In this document: piece by piece, positions 1 to 12,766 of the stretch
Numbering within the stretch: the stretch's first letter is position 1
Layout of the letters: each line of letters begins with the position of its first letter
Position numbers and translations under genes: made by a program
NCBI GenBank assembly: GCA_039881045.1
Contig: JAYWVB010000003.1
Location: 372,001 to 436,000 of the forward strand
Direction: 5' to 3'
Origin: Chaetomium olivaceum
Lineage: Eukaryota; Ascomycota; Sordariomycetes; Sordariales; Chaetomiaceae
Length of the DNA: 64,000 nt
The notes under the pieces: model-generated
Databases searched by the model: none
What the model saw: the letters and a program-made list of their open reading frames with translations, nothing else
Told to the model about the DNA's origin: nothing

Positions 1-1355
1 AACCATCAACCTGGATGGGCTCGAGTAATCTGTATCCATATCATCATGGAATACGTCTCATATTGATCAGCGCGGCGGGTACAACGAAACGGGCGACGGA
101 GGAAATAGCTATGGAATAGGCTAATGGGAAAACAAAAGAACGGCGATCATAACACGGAAGCAGAAAAGTGGCCGTCAATGAGTGGTCCGTAAACCACCAA
201 CAGCAGATGCGAGAGAAGAGCCGTCGGCTCCGTGTAAATGCGGGCTTTAATCATGCGGTTCAGCAACAGAGAAACAGCTGCCATTGCTGGTCACCACTGG
301 AGCGGGTTGTCATTGGAGACGGACCGGCCGTGAAACGTGGTGCGATGGGGCTGATCGACCCAGTCAAAGCAAACAGAAGATGAAAGCGAAAGGAACCTGA
401 GTGGGAAGTGAGGTTGTGAGGTGGGATTGGGCAAAATCTCATATGAGATGCTGCCACAAATGAACACTCACTGCACCATAAACGGGAACCTTGAAAGCAG
501 CAACGGGGTTGGTTGAGTGGTGCATTGTGAAAGTGCCAGTTGGAAGGCAGCCGAAACCACAACGAATCACAGCGAACGAGGAAAAACCACGACCAGACTT
601 TTCGGGCTTGCCGCCGAACAGCGCATGAATTGGCCGGGGCTGCTTGGTTCCTGCCCATCTTGATGTTTGGAAGCGTATGATCGTCCGATCGAAGGTAAAT
701 GGAACAATCTCAGACAGCGCACGGGCCCACAACACCGAGAACGTCTGTGCCGTACCTGCCAAGCCGGGACTCGGTTGTCTCGATTGTCTCGCTCGCTTGT
801 CTACTTCTCCACAAGTTCCAGGTTGGGCCTTGACTGGGTTGAGTCCCCAGGAATTCGTATTCAAGCCCGGTTCTACCTTATGTTTTAGCGCCAGGTCTGG
901 CGAGTTGACAGGAATGTATCCTTGATCGGCAATGCGCGTTACATACAAGAACGGTAATTTGGGTAGCCTTGCGGACGCTTAACCATGACCACCATGTCAA
1001 GTCTCAACAGGTATTTTATTTTTGGGCAGGAGTCAGATCGCTGATGCAACCGTGTTATCCCATTTGACGGTCGAGTAGAACATCGATACAACCGGGAATA
1101 TATCACAGTCGGAGGCCTGACGAATGGCATGATCGTCACTTCAAGCACGTTGGGTGCCGTCGAACATGGCAAACAAACCACTCCCAGGAGTCCGGTAATG
1201 GACTTGGTTCACACAATACACTACACTATTGGGTAAGTTCCGATGGTCTGAGGGTTGAGAAACACTGACTGGTCAGAGAACGTTTGATCCATTAATGCTA
1301 CACACACCACAGCCGCCAGATTACACTACAAACCGCTACAACCCCCAGTAACCGC
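1..1355. other. intergenic, no gene recognised
   Basis: No open frame here has recognisable protein motifs, and the short frames on both strands overlap one another. The right end must include the 3' flank of the thiolase gene, which is transcribed leftward. Confidence 0.5.
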
Positions 1356-2846
1356 CTACACCTTCGCCTGCGCTGCCTTCATCATGGGCAGCGTCGCCGT
1401 CATGGCAAAATCATGCGTCTTATCCTTACTCCTGACCCTCTTCGCCTGCTCCGCCGTGAACCCTCGCGCCTCCACCGCCGGATTATACCCCTGCTTGTTC
1501 AGCTTCCCAACAACCGCCGAGTCCACGACCTTGGCCTCCTGCCCATCCGCCCGCCTATACACCGTCACCACGGCAGCACCGCCCAGCCCGAGATTATGCT
1601 GCAGCGCATACCTGGTGTGCGGCACCGCCCTGTTGTTAGCCCACCCCCTCAGATGCCACACCAGCTCCGCACACTGCGCAATCCCCGTCGCGCCCAGCGG
1701 ATGGCCCTTCGAGATCAACCCGCCACTCGGATTCACCACCACCTTCCCGCCGTACGTGATCCCGCCCGCCCTCACCAGCTCGTGCGCCTTCCCGGGCTCC
1801 GACAGGCCCAGCGCATCCAGCAGACACATCTCGTTCGCACTAAAGCAGTCATGCAGCTCGCACACGGCAAAATCCCCGGGCCCCACCCCGGCCTCGGCCA
1901 TCGCCACGCCCGCCGCGCGCTGCGTCATCTCGCGCCCGACCAGATCGATCGCGCTCTGCGAGAAGAGCGACGGCGCGTCCGTCGCCATGCACTGGCCCGC
2001 GATCAGCACCGCCTGGTCGCGCAGGTGGGGGCGCGCGTCGAGGAAGGCCTGCGAGACGAGCACCGCCGCCGCGCCGCCGTCCGACGTCGGGCAGCACTGC
2101 AGCTTGGTGAGCGGGGCGTGGATCGCCGGCGACGACAGGATCTGCGAGAGCGTGTAGACGTCTTGGAATTGGGAATAGGGGTTGTTCACGCTGTGCGCGT
2201 GGTTGATCCGCGCGATCTCGGCGAAGTCCGCGGGCGTGGCGCCGTATCTAAACGGGGGAGTGGTTAGTTGTGTAGTGGTGGTGGTGGGTTGAGGCGAGTA
2301 GAAGGGGGTGAAGAGGTAACTGGAGAGTAATGGGTGGTGGGAGGTCACTCACTTCTCCATGTACTCGCGCCCGGCGTTGCCAAACATCTGCGCGGCCCCG
2401 GGCGCCTTGGACAGACCCCTCGTCGTCGCCATCATGGCGTAGGTTGTCCCCAGGGGCGACTCCCGGTCGTTGAAGAAGCTCTGCAGGCTGCCGGGCATCA
2501 TCTTCTCGAAGCCGACGACCAGCACGCAGTCGGCGGCGCCGGCCGAGATCATGTTGCGGCCCATGGCCAGACCGGTGGACCCCGTGGAGCAGTTGTTGTT
2601 GACGTTGTAGATGGGGATCTGGGTCATGCCGAACTGGTAGAACACCCGCTGGCCGCAGGTCGAGTCGCCGTAGCAGTAGCACGCGATGCCCTGCTCAACA
2701 TCGTCGTAGGAGATTTGGGCGTCTAGCATGGCCTTGATACCGGCCTCGTAGCCGAGCTCGGTGTAGTCGACCTTGCCGCGAGGCTTGATGAACTTGGTCA
2801 TGCCTACACCGAGCACGTAGCACGGCTCTTTCTGTTTGGGCGCCAT
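1356..2846 (-). CDS. SCP-x type 3-ketoacyl-CoA thiolase (sterol carrier protein 2 thiolase domain)
   Basis: Two exons (2846-2353 and 2247-1356) are joined by a 105-bp GT-AG intron and give 461 residues in one frame. Family signatures seen are NCSTGSTGLAMG around residue 85 (acyl-enzyme cysteine), CCPTSDGGAAA, ELHDCFSANEM and NPSGGLISKGHPLGATG near the C-terminus, which carries the catalytic His/Cys region. This is the thiolase half of SCPx; the SCP2 lipid-transfer domain is absent, as in many fungal members. The family cleaves 3-ketoacyl-CoA in peroxisomal beta-oxidation of branched or sterol side chains. The C-terminus (-AKV) is not a canonical PTS1, so peroxisomal location is inferred from family only. 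The frame is intact. The ATG in a GCGCC-ATG context right after an AT-rich leader is the natural start. Confidence 0.9.
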
Positions 2847-3706
2847 GGTAGTACTACGGTATGTATGGTGTGTTTATCTTGATGTGAGAAACTTTGAGTA
2901 TGATACAAGTCAATTGTATAAAGTTAAGACGATAAGAGGTTAGTTCGAATGATGGAGAGAGCTTCCTCTTAAATCCCGAAGTCGTCCCATGTGCTTTGAT
3001 ACCCCTGTCCCGGCGGGTTGCTCCCCACACTCTGTACCCCAGTGCCCAGATGCGGGGATGCAGCGGATGTGCCGAGGCACGACAACCGCTTGCCACCGAC
3101 CATGGAAAACCATCCGAAAGAAGATCCAAGATTGTCGTTGTTCAACCCACTCATCTCGAGCCCAGGAGAGGCATAGTTTATTTGGAGTTAAATAAGGGCA
3201 TCATTCACATGGGATTGAACCACAAAATCATGGAAACAGATGCTGAGTTCCGAGATGCCGGCACTGTGTTACCCTTCAACTCGGAGTATGACCACACATG
3301 ATTGTAGATCTGAGAAGGTGTTCCAAGAAGGTGGGAAAATCTTTTGAGACGGATAATTGATGGCCTGTAATCGGAAAATAAAACGAACGATAATATCATC
3401 CCTTGTGATGAACTCGGCCGGCTGCCGGGGTAGCCGGGGCTTGGCAGGCCGCTGTGGGCTCCGTAAACCCGGGACAGTGGAGTAATCGGCACCCCGAAAG
3501 CCCGCACCGTATCTGTACGGCCATGGCAAGAAATCGAGCTGGATCGTCGTTTGCACTTGCTATCTAATTCTTAAAAACAAATTTCACAAGAAAATATGCC
3601 CAAATTATGGCCAGAGATCACTGATTATTATCCATACATTAATATGGAACTCTGGTATCGGTCATTAAGGTGCGTGTATACAATCCAAATACCATGAATG
3701 GCCTGT
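2847..3706. other. intergenic between thiolase and secreted-protein gene
   Basis: This holds the thiolase promoter (right of 2846) and the 3' flank of the next leftward gene. No coding sequence is supported. Confidence 0.5.
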
Positions 3707-4692
3707 TTACTCCTGAACACCTCCTGGCGCTTGCGAATTCACAGGGCCCTTAGCCTCGACCAACTCCAAATCCACCTCCTGGATCTCCCATTTGGCTAGA
3801 GTCTCAGCGTTGGCATCCGATCGCTTAACGTACCACGGGACCCCTAGAGAACGTTAGCCATACCATCCACGAAGCAATCTTCGCCGGAAATCTCGGAGAC
3901 AAAAGGGAAGGAAGAGAAGAAAGGGGAGAAGCTGTCTCAGCACTCCCTCTCCCCGCCCCCCAATCCCTCTCAACCACCACACGCCCCCCAAACCAGGGAA
4001 TAAAACCAACACCGCCCAAAACAAAAACAAACAACCAAAGACCCCCCCCCCCCCTCAAGAAAAAAAAAGAAGAAAAAGAAAAAAAGGCAACTCACACTTC
4101 TCCACATCCCCCGGCTGGCTGCTCTCCCGCACCGCGATCCACTTCCACGCCTCCTCCTCCTTCCCCGCGTAGCGCAGCAGCACCCGCCCCTGCTCGCCCG
4201 TCCGCCGCAGCTGCCACGCCGTGTACTGGAACCCGGCCCCGGCGTCGTCCAGCCGGTAGGTGTACACCAGCCGGTAGGCGTCCGGGACGCCCTCGAGGTC
4301 GCTCAGCCCGTAGTAGCCCGGCACGGGCGGCGGGTGCGGCTTGGTGGGCACCACGAGGAGGACGGCCGCGGGGGTGCACGCGGTGGCGTTGGTGGTGAGG
4401 CGGTTGAAATCTGCAATCAGCGTTAGTGTGTGTGTAAGAGAGAGAGTGTGTATGTTTTTGGGGTGGGTGAGATTTGGGGTTTGGTTAGGTGGCTGGCTGC
4501 CTTACGGTCTTCGGGGTTGTAGGGTGCGTGCGTCACGCCGGGGGAGTAAAAGTCGATCGAGTTGTTGCCGCGCAGGCGCAGGCCGTTGATGATGTCGTTG
4601 CCGCCGGCATAGCGGAAGAAGTAATCTGTGTATTGCGCGGCCTGGGCTTGTACTGCGCCAAGGCAGACGGTGGCGAATGTTGTGAACCTCAT
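3707..4692 (-). CDS. small secreted protein of unknown function
   Basis: Three exons, 4692-4506, 4410-4096 and 3843-3707, give 212 residues and end in TAA. Donors and acceptors are GT-AG and the phases agree across both introns. The N-terminus has Met-Arg, a hydrophobic core and a likely cleavage after AQA (about residue 19), a typical secretory signal peptide. The mature part has a Y-T-D-Y-F-F-R-Y stretch, one Asn-glycosylation site in exon 1 (NNS), and a Trp-rich segment (EAWKWIAVRE) before intron 2. No known domain is recognised. The last intron is long (252 bp) and contains a C13 run and an A/G-rich tract at about 4042-4085. A role outside the cell is inferred from the signal peptide alone. 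Confidence 0.6.
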
Positions 4693-5288
4693 TTTGGAGG
4701 TTTGTTTGTTGTTGTTGGGATTACTATTACTGAAAACGAGTGTTGGCGGAGAGAAAGGGCTGATGTGAGCGTGGGCAGGCTGCCATTTATTTATTTATAT
4801 TATTTCTACCTTGACCGTTGCGGTTGGAAGATCCTCCAGCTTATACAATGGGGGTCATCACTGTGCCGTTGGCGATTGATGTCACACAGAGCCAAGAACC
4901 CTGGAGCCGGTTGTGGCGTGCAGCTGCTCGATGCTGATAGGAGCTGGTTCCCAGTCGGCAGCCCGATGACCTCGTATTCAACCTGGCCTCTAAAACCCTG
5001 CCAGGCCGCCAGCGCGCCATTTCACTCATGAATTGTGCCGTGGCTCGTGTGGCTTTGCGTCTGTACCCAGTACGAGCTTTTCTGCATTTGTGAGGGATCA
5101 GCGATATCTGCCGTATCCAATCGTACTACTCGTCACCGCCACGACTGCTTTCTGGAAAGACGGCACATGGGATGATAAGTTCTTTGTCCATCGCCCGGTA
5201 GTTATGATAGGATCCCAAAAATAAATGACACCTTAAGAACGCCACATCACGTTCCCAAACCCATCACCCAGCATGACCCCCACCAACT
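4693..5288. other. intergenic
   Basis: Promoter side of the small secreted-protein gene and 3' flank of the aldehyde dehydrogenase. An ATTT microsatellite lies near 4790. No gene is seen. Confidence 0.5.
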
Positions 5289-6763
5289 TCACTTGGTAAA
5301 GTGCAAACACTTGGTGTAGGCATACGACAGCAAGCCCTGCTTGCCCATCTCACCGCCGAACCCGCTGTCTTTGATGCCCGAGAAGTAGGCGCCAAAGTTG
5401 GGCCGCTCAAACTGGTTAATCCAGACACCACCTGCTTCGAGCCGTCTCGCGATGCGCTCCGCCTTCGCCAGATCCGACGAGTAGACTGATGCGCCCAGGC
5501 CAGCGTTGGCGAGGTTGGACCGCTTGATGACATCGTCTTCATCGGACCAAGAGAGGATGGGCAGGACGGGACCTAACTAGCGTTAGCATCTGAAAGGGGG
5601 TAAGTGAGAAGGTGGAGGGGACCGACCAAACTGCTCTTCCTGCACCAACAACGACTCCTCGGGCGGCCTCGACACGATTGTCGGCGGCAACCAGAACCCC
5701 TTCCCCTTGACCTCCTCCGTCTTGCCACCCGTGACAATGTTGTACCCCTTATTCTTACAATCCTCAATAATGCCCTTCACAACCTCATACTGCGCGCGGT
5801 TATCCACCGGGCCAAACACACTGGGCGCAAACCCGTCCTCCTGAATCCCAAACTGCCCCTCCACCACCTTCACCAACCTATCCAAAAACTCATCATAGAT
5901 ACTCTCATGCACATAAATCCGCTTACTCGCAACACACACCTGGCCCGCATTAAAGAACCCCCCGCTCGCCACAGCCGGCACGGCCACATCCAAATCCGCA
6001 TCCTCACACACAATACACGCATCATTCCCCGCCAGCTCCAGCGTCACTTTCTTCAACGTCTTCGCACACGCCGCCATGACCTTCTTCCCCACGGCAATCG
6101 TGCCCGTAAAACTGATCTTCGCAATCCCCGGATGCGCCGTCATGGCCGCGCCCAAATCCGCCCCGCCATTCAGCACCTGAAACACGCCGGGGGGCAGCAC
6201 GCCCCGACTCAGCTCCGCCCACCGCATCACCGCGTACGGCGTGCTCGGCGACGGCTTGACAATGACGCAATTCCCCGTGACCAGCGCCGAGACGACCTTG
6301 ATGTTGGACAGAATCAGCGGGAAGTTCCAGGGGCAAATCGCCGCCACCACCCCGAGCGGGATGTGCGTGGCCACCACGCGAGAATGCTCGTCCTCGTGCT
6401 GGACCTCGTCCGCGAGCGCCGTGGCGAGTAGTAGTACAGGCACTGCGCCACGCTAGCCTGCACGTCGATGTCGGCGAGCATCTTGGACTTGCCGGTTTCC
6501 TGCATGAGGATGCTGGCGAGCTCGTCGGCGTGCGCGCGGAGCACGTCGGCGAGTTGGATGAGTAGGGATTGGCGCTGCGGGATGGTGGTCTGCGACCAGC
6601 TGGTGAAGGCATGCTGGGCGGCGGCGACGGCGTCTTCGAAGTCTTGCGCCGAGGCCACGGGGCAGTCCCAGAGGTCGGCTTCGGTGCGCGGGTCGGTCAC
6701 CCGGTGGGTTTCGGCGCTGCTGCGCAGCTCGTCGTTGACGATGTTGTAGAACTGGGGCTGCAT
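5289..6763 (-). CDS. NAD(P)-dependent aldehyde dehydrogenase (one frameshift in this sequence)
   Basis: ALDH superfamily, oxidising an aldehyde to a carboxylate with NAD(P)+. Visible motifs are the cofactor-site PWNFPL, the SFTGTIAVGKKV loop, the general-base Glu in TLELAGND, and the nucleophilic Cys in FFNAGQVCVASKR. The exons are 6763-5627 and 5572-5289, with an intron from 5626 to 5573. Translation from 6763 runs into the wrong frame at about 6430, just after the Tyr-Tyr-Tyr-Ser stretch, and the homology resumes in the next frame. Restoring one missing base makes the coding length exactly divisible by three (473 residues, normal for the family). No other damage is seen, so a 1-nt sequencing deletion is as likely as a null allele. 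Substrate cannot be told from sequence. Confidence 0.85.
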
Positions 6764-8191
6764 TGTGATGTGCGCTGGGGGTTCAATGGGTTCGGGTTGT
6801 CTGTCGGTAGATACCAGTGCGTGTCACAGGAAGAAGCGGGAAAGGGGATTGTGAGTTGTTTAAAAGGATGGTACTCTTTTCCATGCCGATCTATATATTG
6901 GCCTTCTTCCAGCGACACCCATGAGGCAGTTCCCGGCGGCCGTTATTAAATACCCGATGTACATTCTCCCAGGGGGTTGGCCAACAACTCTTGGGTGCGG
7001 AGAAGGAGGGGCCCATGGCTCGGTTGATATGCCGAGCGCCTGACGGGCTACGGGAAACGAACGGCCCACGGCTGCGACATGCCCTATTATGCTGTTTCAG
7101 CAACTGGTTCCGGAACGAAATGAGACTTGATGTTGCTGAAGGACTCTGACCAAATGACCATGATCATTGATGAATCCTTGTCATGAATATTGTTAGCTAA
7201 GATAACAGCTGGCTCGCCTCCATTTCCAGGACATGAACAAATCAGTCAACTCGGCCTCGAGTGAGATTGGTGCGTGAGGCTGGGAGCGGAGACGTTCATG
7301 GAGTTTGTGGAGTCGCAGATCATGGAGTTGTCGGGCGCGCCATCGGTGAGACATGGGGTAGCCCATCCCTTTCATTCAATGGAGCTGAACGTGTGGTGCA
7401 TTTGTTCGGATTATTTATTCTGATATTTGAGCTGAAAAGGGGGACAGATAACGCGAGTGAGCGGAAGAGAGAACGCAGCTGTTCACCATAACCATGGGAG
7501 GGGTTCGTAAGGGAGGGTTAGGGTATGGAGTTCCCCGACAACCTCCCTTCTCCAACGGCCGTTGGCGCGTGACGGAGCTGGCCGAAGCCAATCAGCACCA
7601 GGCCATGGTCAGCGGGCGGGCCCGCAATCAACCCCACCATGCTGATAAGCTCCGGTGCTGGCGATCGAGAAACGGCGGAGAGCTTGAGAACGGGCAACCC
7701 TCATTCGCTCCTAGCCGGCTTTATTTCACGATGGTAATTGGAAAGTTGAGATAAAAAAAAAAAATAAAAAAAAAAAGGAGCACCAGCTGCATCCCCGTCC
7801 TACCCCAAAACGTCTTCGTTTACGGTAGGTGCGGAGCGGAGGTGGTGCGGGGATCCTGGTCATCTGGCGGGCAGCTTTGGGGATCGAGATGAACTGTACC
7901 TAGGTACTGAACATAATAAGGAAGGTGGCGTCCTATTCCCGGGCTTGCCACTCGACCTCTTCATATCTTCAACTTATTGGTATTTACTAGACCGTGATTT
8001 AGCTACTTACTTTGCTGAACGGGGTACGCTGCGACCAACCAACGCGCCATTGCCACTATCTTAGGCATTTTACCACGCCCTCCTTTGCCTAGATACCATA
8101 CCCCCGAGTTCCTCGAGATCTCCAGCGAACGACTTAATAACAGGACATCACCAACCCACGGAGTGAGCTCATCCTGGGAGCTACGTTAACC
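6764..8191. other. divergent promoter region between ALDH and xanthine dehydrogenase
   Basis: No coding sequence is supported. It contains an A-rich tract at 7754-7778 and several GATA-factor motifs (see separate entry). It must hold the promoters of both flanking genes, which are divergently transcribed. Confidence 0.55.
7446..8061 (+). promoter_or_regulatory. cluster of four HGATAR (AreA/NIT2-type) motifs upstream of xanthine dehydrogenase
   Basis: The motifs are AGATAA at 7446, TGATAA at 7643, AGATAA at 7749, and CTATCT (AGATAG on the other strand) at 8056. Fungal purine-catabolism genes are controlled by the GATA factor AreA/NIT2 under nitrogen limitation, so the sites suit the downstream gene. 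The motif is short and some matches are expected by chance. No clear UaY-type TCGG-N6-CCGA site was seen. Confidence 0.35.
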
Positions 8192-11100
8192 ATGACTCCT
8201 TCCGCTGTTCCTCCGGAACCCGCCACGGTGCCATCCGCGATACTGACCACAACCTTCGACGACACTCTTCGCTTCTACCTTAACGGCACCCGCGTTGTAC
8301 TCGACGAGGTTGATCCCGAAGTCACACTGTTGGAATATCTCCGGGGTATCGGTTTAACAGGAACCAAGCTGTGCGTTGATACCCCCAATCCCGTTGCCCC
8401 CTCGTGATACTGACAATATTTGCCACAGTGGTTGCAGCGAGGGCGGTTGCGGCGCCTGCACCGTCGTCATCTCACAGTACAACCCGACAACGAAGCAAAT
8501 ATACCACGCCAGCGTCAACGCTTGTCTCGCACCCCTCGCCTCCGTCGACGGCAAACATGTCATTACCGTGGAGGGCATTGGGAACGTCAAGCGGCCCCAC
8601 CCGGCTCAAGAGCGTGTGGCAAAGAGCAACGGCTCCCAATGCGGCTTCTGTACCCCGGGCATCGTCATGAGCTTGTATGCTCTTCTGAGAAACAACCAGG
8701 CACCGACCGAGCATGATATCGAGGAGGCCTTTGATGGGAATTTGTGCCGCTGTACGGGATACCGGCCCATCTTGGATGCTGCACAAACGTTTAGCGTGAA
8801 GAGGGAGGCGGGTGCGGCGAATGGGTGCGGGAATGCGAAGGCGAATGGGGGGAGTGGGTGTTGCATGGAGAACGGTAATGGTGGCGGGTGTGGGAAGGTG
8901 GACGGCGTCGACGACCAGCCGATCAAGAGGTTCACCCTCCAGGGTTCATCGAGTACAAACCAGACACTGAGCTCATCTTTCCGCCGGCACTAAAGAATCA
9001 TGCATTCAAGCCGCTGGCTTTCGGCAACAAACGCAAGAAGTGGCTCCGCCCCGTGACGCTACACCAACTGCTCGAGATCAAGAGCGAGTATCCGAACGCG
9101 AAGATAATAGGCGGAAGCACCGAGACGCAGATTGAGATCAAGTTCAAGGCTCTTCAGTATCCGGTCTCGGTGTTTGTCGGGGACATCCCGGAACTAAGGC
9201 AGTACTCCCTGAAAGAAGATCACCTGGAGATTGGAGGTAACATCACGCTCACAGATCTCGGGGGTCTGCCAGGAGGCCTTAAGGCACTATGGGGAGGGCC
9301 GGGGCCAGATCTTTACCGCCATCTACAAGCAGCTCAAGTACTTTGCGGGGAGACAGATCAGGAACGTCGGAACACCAGCTGGAAACCTGGTCACGGCGTC
9401 TCCCATCTCGGATTTGAACCCAGTCTTTATGGCCGCAGATGCTGTCTTGGTTGCGAAAACTCTGACCAGAGATATCGAGATCCCCATGTCGGAGTTCTTC
9501 CAGGGCTATCGCCGGACGGCGCTACCAGCGGATGCCGTTCTCGCGGCGATTCGTGTCCCGCTCACAAAAGAGAAAAATGAGTTCTTCCGTGCCTACAAGC
9601 AAGCGAAGCGGAAGGATGATGATATTGCAATCGTCACGTCTGCCCTGAAGCTTCGGTTGAGCGACGATGGGGCTATCGAGGAAGCGAACCTCGTCTATGG
9701 CGGCATGGCGCCGACGACGGTGGCAGCGAAACACGCGAATGAGTTTCTTGTGGGGAGAAAGTTTGCCGAGTTGGAGACCCTCGAAGGGGCTATGAACGCC
9801 CTAGGACAGGATTTCGATCTCCAGTTCGGCGTACCCGGTGGTATGGCATCGTACAGAAAATCATTGGCTTTGGGCTTCTTCTATCGGTTCTATCACGAGG
9901 TGATGGAATCAGTCGGCGGAAAGGCCGATGCGGAAGCAGTTGCGGAACTCGAGAGAGATATCTCTAGGGGCAAAGAAGACCACACTGCGGCTGAAGCGTA
10001 CATGCAGGAGACGCTCGGAAAGTCCAACCCCCATGTCGCGGCCTTGAAGCAAGTCACTGGCGAGGCGCAATACACCGACGACATCCCGCCCATGAAGAAC
10101 GAGCTGTACGGTTGCTTGGTGCTCTCAACGAAAGCTCACGCAAAGCTCAAGTCGGTTGACCACACTCCGGCCCTAGACATCCCTGGTGTGGTAGACTATG
10201 TCGACAAGTCAGATATGCCGAGCGCCCGCGCCAATCGCTGGGGTGCACCGCATTTCCAAGAAACCTTCTTTGCTGAGGACGAGGTGTACACGGCTGGTCA
10301 ACCCATCGGTCTGGTCCTGGCTACTTCGGCAGCCCGGGCGGCCGAGGGTGCTCGCGCCGTGAAGGTTGAGTATGAAGAGCTACCAGCTATTTTCACCATC
10401 GAAGAGGCCATTGAAAAGGAGAGCTTCTTTGAGTTCTTCAGGGAGCTCAAGAAGGGTGATGCCGAGGGGGCGTTCAAGAACTGCGATCATGTTTTCACCG
10501 GCACTGCCAGAATGGGTGGACAGGAGCACTTTTACTTGGAGACGAACGCCGCTGTCGTGATCCCAAAACCTGAAGATGGCGAGATGGAGATCTGGTCTAG
10601 TACCCAGAATCCTAATGAGGCGTGAGTGTAATATCCTGGGCTATATCGAATCGTCTGCTAACCCTCTTTAGCCAAGCATACGCCTCACAGGTCTGCAACG
10701 TCCAGAGCAACAAGATCGTCGTCAAGGTCAAACGCATGGGCGGAGGCTTTGGTGGCAAAGAATCTCGGTCAGTCCAGCTCAGCTCGATCCTCGCGTTGGC
10801 GGCACAAAAGACTCGCCGGCCGGTACGTTGCATGCTCACTCGTGAGGAGGACATGGTCACCACTGGTCAAAGGCACCCCTTCTTGGGGCGCTGGAAGGTG
10901 GGTGTGAATAAGGATGGCAAGATTCAGGCGCTCGACCTCGACATCTTCAACAACGCCGGCTGGAGTTGGGATCTTAGCGCTGCTGTGTGCGAGCGCGCCA
11001 TGACGCACTCGGATGGCTGTTATATGATCCCCAACGTCCACATTCGTGGCCGCATCTGCAAGACAAATACGATGTCGAACACGGCATTCCGCGGGTTCGG

Positions 11101-12403
11101 CGGTCCCCAGGGCATGTTTATCGCCGAGTCGTTCATGTCCGAGGTGGCTGACCGCCTGAGCATTCCCGTGGAGAAGCTCCGCGAGATCAATATGTACAAG
11201 TCAGAGGAGCTCACTCACTTCAACCAACCCCTGACCGACTGGCACGTACCCCTTATGTACCAACAGGTCCAGGAGGAATCCGACTATGCAAACCGCCGCG
11301 AGGCCATCACCAAGTTCAACGCCGAGCACAAGTGGCGCAAGCGAGGGTTGGCTCTGATTCCAACCAAATTCGGTATCTCCTTCACAGCCCTCTGGTTCAA
11401 CCAAGCCGGCGCGCTAGTCCACATCTACCACGACGGCTCCGTTCTTGTCGCCCACGGCGGCACAGAAATGGGTCAGGGCCTGCACACAAAGATGACCATG
11501 ATCGCCGCCCAAGCGCTCAACGTCCCGATGGAGGACGTCTACATCTCCGAAACTGCCACCAACACCGTCGCCAACGCGTCGGCCACTGCCGCCTCGGCTT
11601 CCTCCGACCTCAACGGCTACGCCATCCACAACGCCTGCGAACAACTCAACGAGCGTCTGGCCCCCTACCGCGCCAAGCTCGGCCCCTCGGCAACCCTCAA
11701 AGAACTCGCCCACGCTGCCTACTTCGACCGCGTCAATCTATCGGCCCAGGGCTTCTACAAGACCCCCGAGATCGGCTACACCTGGGGGGAGAACAAGGGC
11801 AAGATGTTCTTCTACTTCACGCAGGGCGTAACCGCCGCCGAAGTCGAGCTCGACACCCTCACGGGGTCCTGGACCTGTCTGCGCGCCGACATCAAGATGG
11901 ACGTCGGCCGCTCCATCAACCCCGCCATCGACTACGGCCAGATCCAGGGCGCCTTCATCCAGGGCGTCGGCCTCTTCACCATGGAAGAGTCCCTCTGGCT
12001 GCGCAACGGGCCCCTCAAGGGGAACCTGTTCACCCGCGGCCCCGGCGCCTACAAGATCCCTTCCTTTCGCGACATCCCCCAGGTCTGGAACGTCAGCCTG
12101 CTCAAGGACGTCGAGTGGCAGGACCTGCGCACCATCCAGCGCAGCCGCGGCGTGGGTGAGCCGCCGCTGTTCATGGGCAGCGCCGTGTTCTTTGCGATTC
12201 GGGACGCGCTGAAGGCGGCGAGGGCGCAGTACGGGGTGGAGGCGGCGGTGGGCGTGGATTCCAAGGATGAGGGGGATGGGTTGCTCCGGTTGGAGAGTCC
12301 GGCGACGCCGGAGAGGATTAGGCTGGCGTGTGTCGATCCTATTGTGGAGAGGGCGAGGGTTGAGGCGAAGGAGGGGGAAAGGAGTTTCTTTATTGCTATT
12401 TAG
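8192..12403 (+). CDS. xdh1: xanthine dehydrogenase (purine hydroxylase I)
   Basis: Molybdo-flavoenzyme that converts hypoxanthine to xanthine and xanthine to urate in purine catabolism. Exons are 8192-8370, 8429-10621 and 10672-12403; the introns are 58 and 50 bp and the total is 1367 codons, normal for the family. Domain order is a plant-type 2Fe-2S cluster (CSEGGCGAC), a second 2Fe-2S domain (QCGFCTPG and LCRCTGYRP), an FAD domain (GNITLTDL to GTPAGN), then Mo-pterin domains with GGGFGGKE and the catalytic Glu in GVGEPPLF. Two frame changes occur inside exon 2: at about 8935 (one base short, CCC before TCCAGGG) and about 9258 (at a G5 run, one base surplus or two missing). They cancel, so everything after 9260 is in frame. 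The N-terminal ATG follows a CT-rich leader. GATA motifs upstream suit nitrogen control. Confidence 0.95.
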
Positions 12404-12766
12404 GCTTGCGGGGGCTTGGGGATTAGGGATATGTGTGTGATGTGGTTCGTTGGGGTAGCGTGAAAATTGATGATGAGTTCGTTTAGTTCTGTGTTTGAGT
12501 ACCATCTTCTCTAGTGTTGTGGCGGAACATCATGCCATGTGATTCGATCCCGGGCTGTTGGACATCATCGTCCTTTTTCACGGTAGTTGAAAGGGATCCT
12601 TAGCACAGCGTCAATAACAATCCTTCTCCGTTTGAGCTGAAGATTGAAAGCTACCTGTATATCCTCAAGTTGGCAACTAACTCCCTGATATGGCTAGAAG
12701 TGACAGCCCCGTGGCCATGGCCCTAAAATGTGCGGCTCTTTCCTCCATATGCTCGGTCCCAGCAAG

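Noticed and set aside
1384..2267. Open frames of 257 and 284 residues on the + strand
   Set aside because: They lie antisense to the thiolase exon and exist only because of its GC-rich codon use; composition is Arg/Pro/Ser-rich with no motifs.
5604..6431. 275-residue + strand frame
   Set aside because: It is antisense to the aldehyde dehydrogenase, Arg/His-rich, and has no domain; a shadow of a strongly conserved gene.
11332..12505. Long frames (275 and 255 residues) overlapping xanthine dehydrogenase
   Set aside because: Both overlap exon 3, whose Mo-domain sequence is unmistakable; they are shadow frames.
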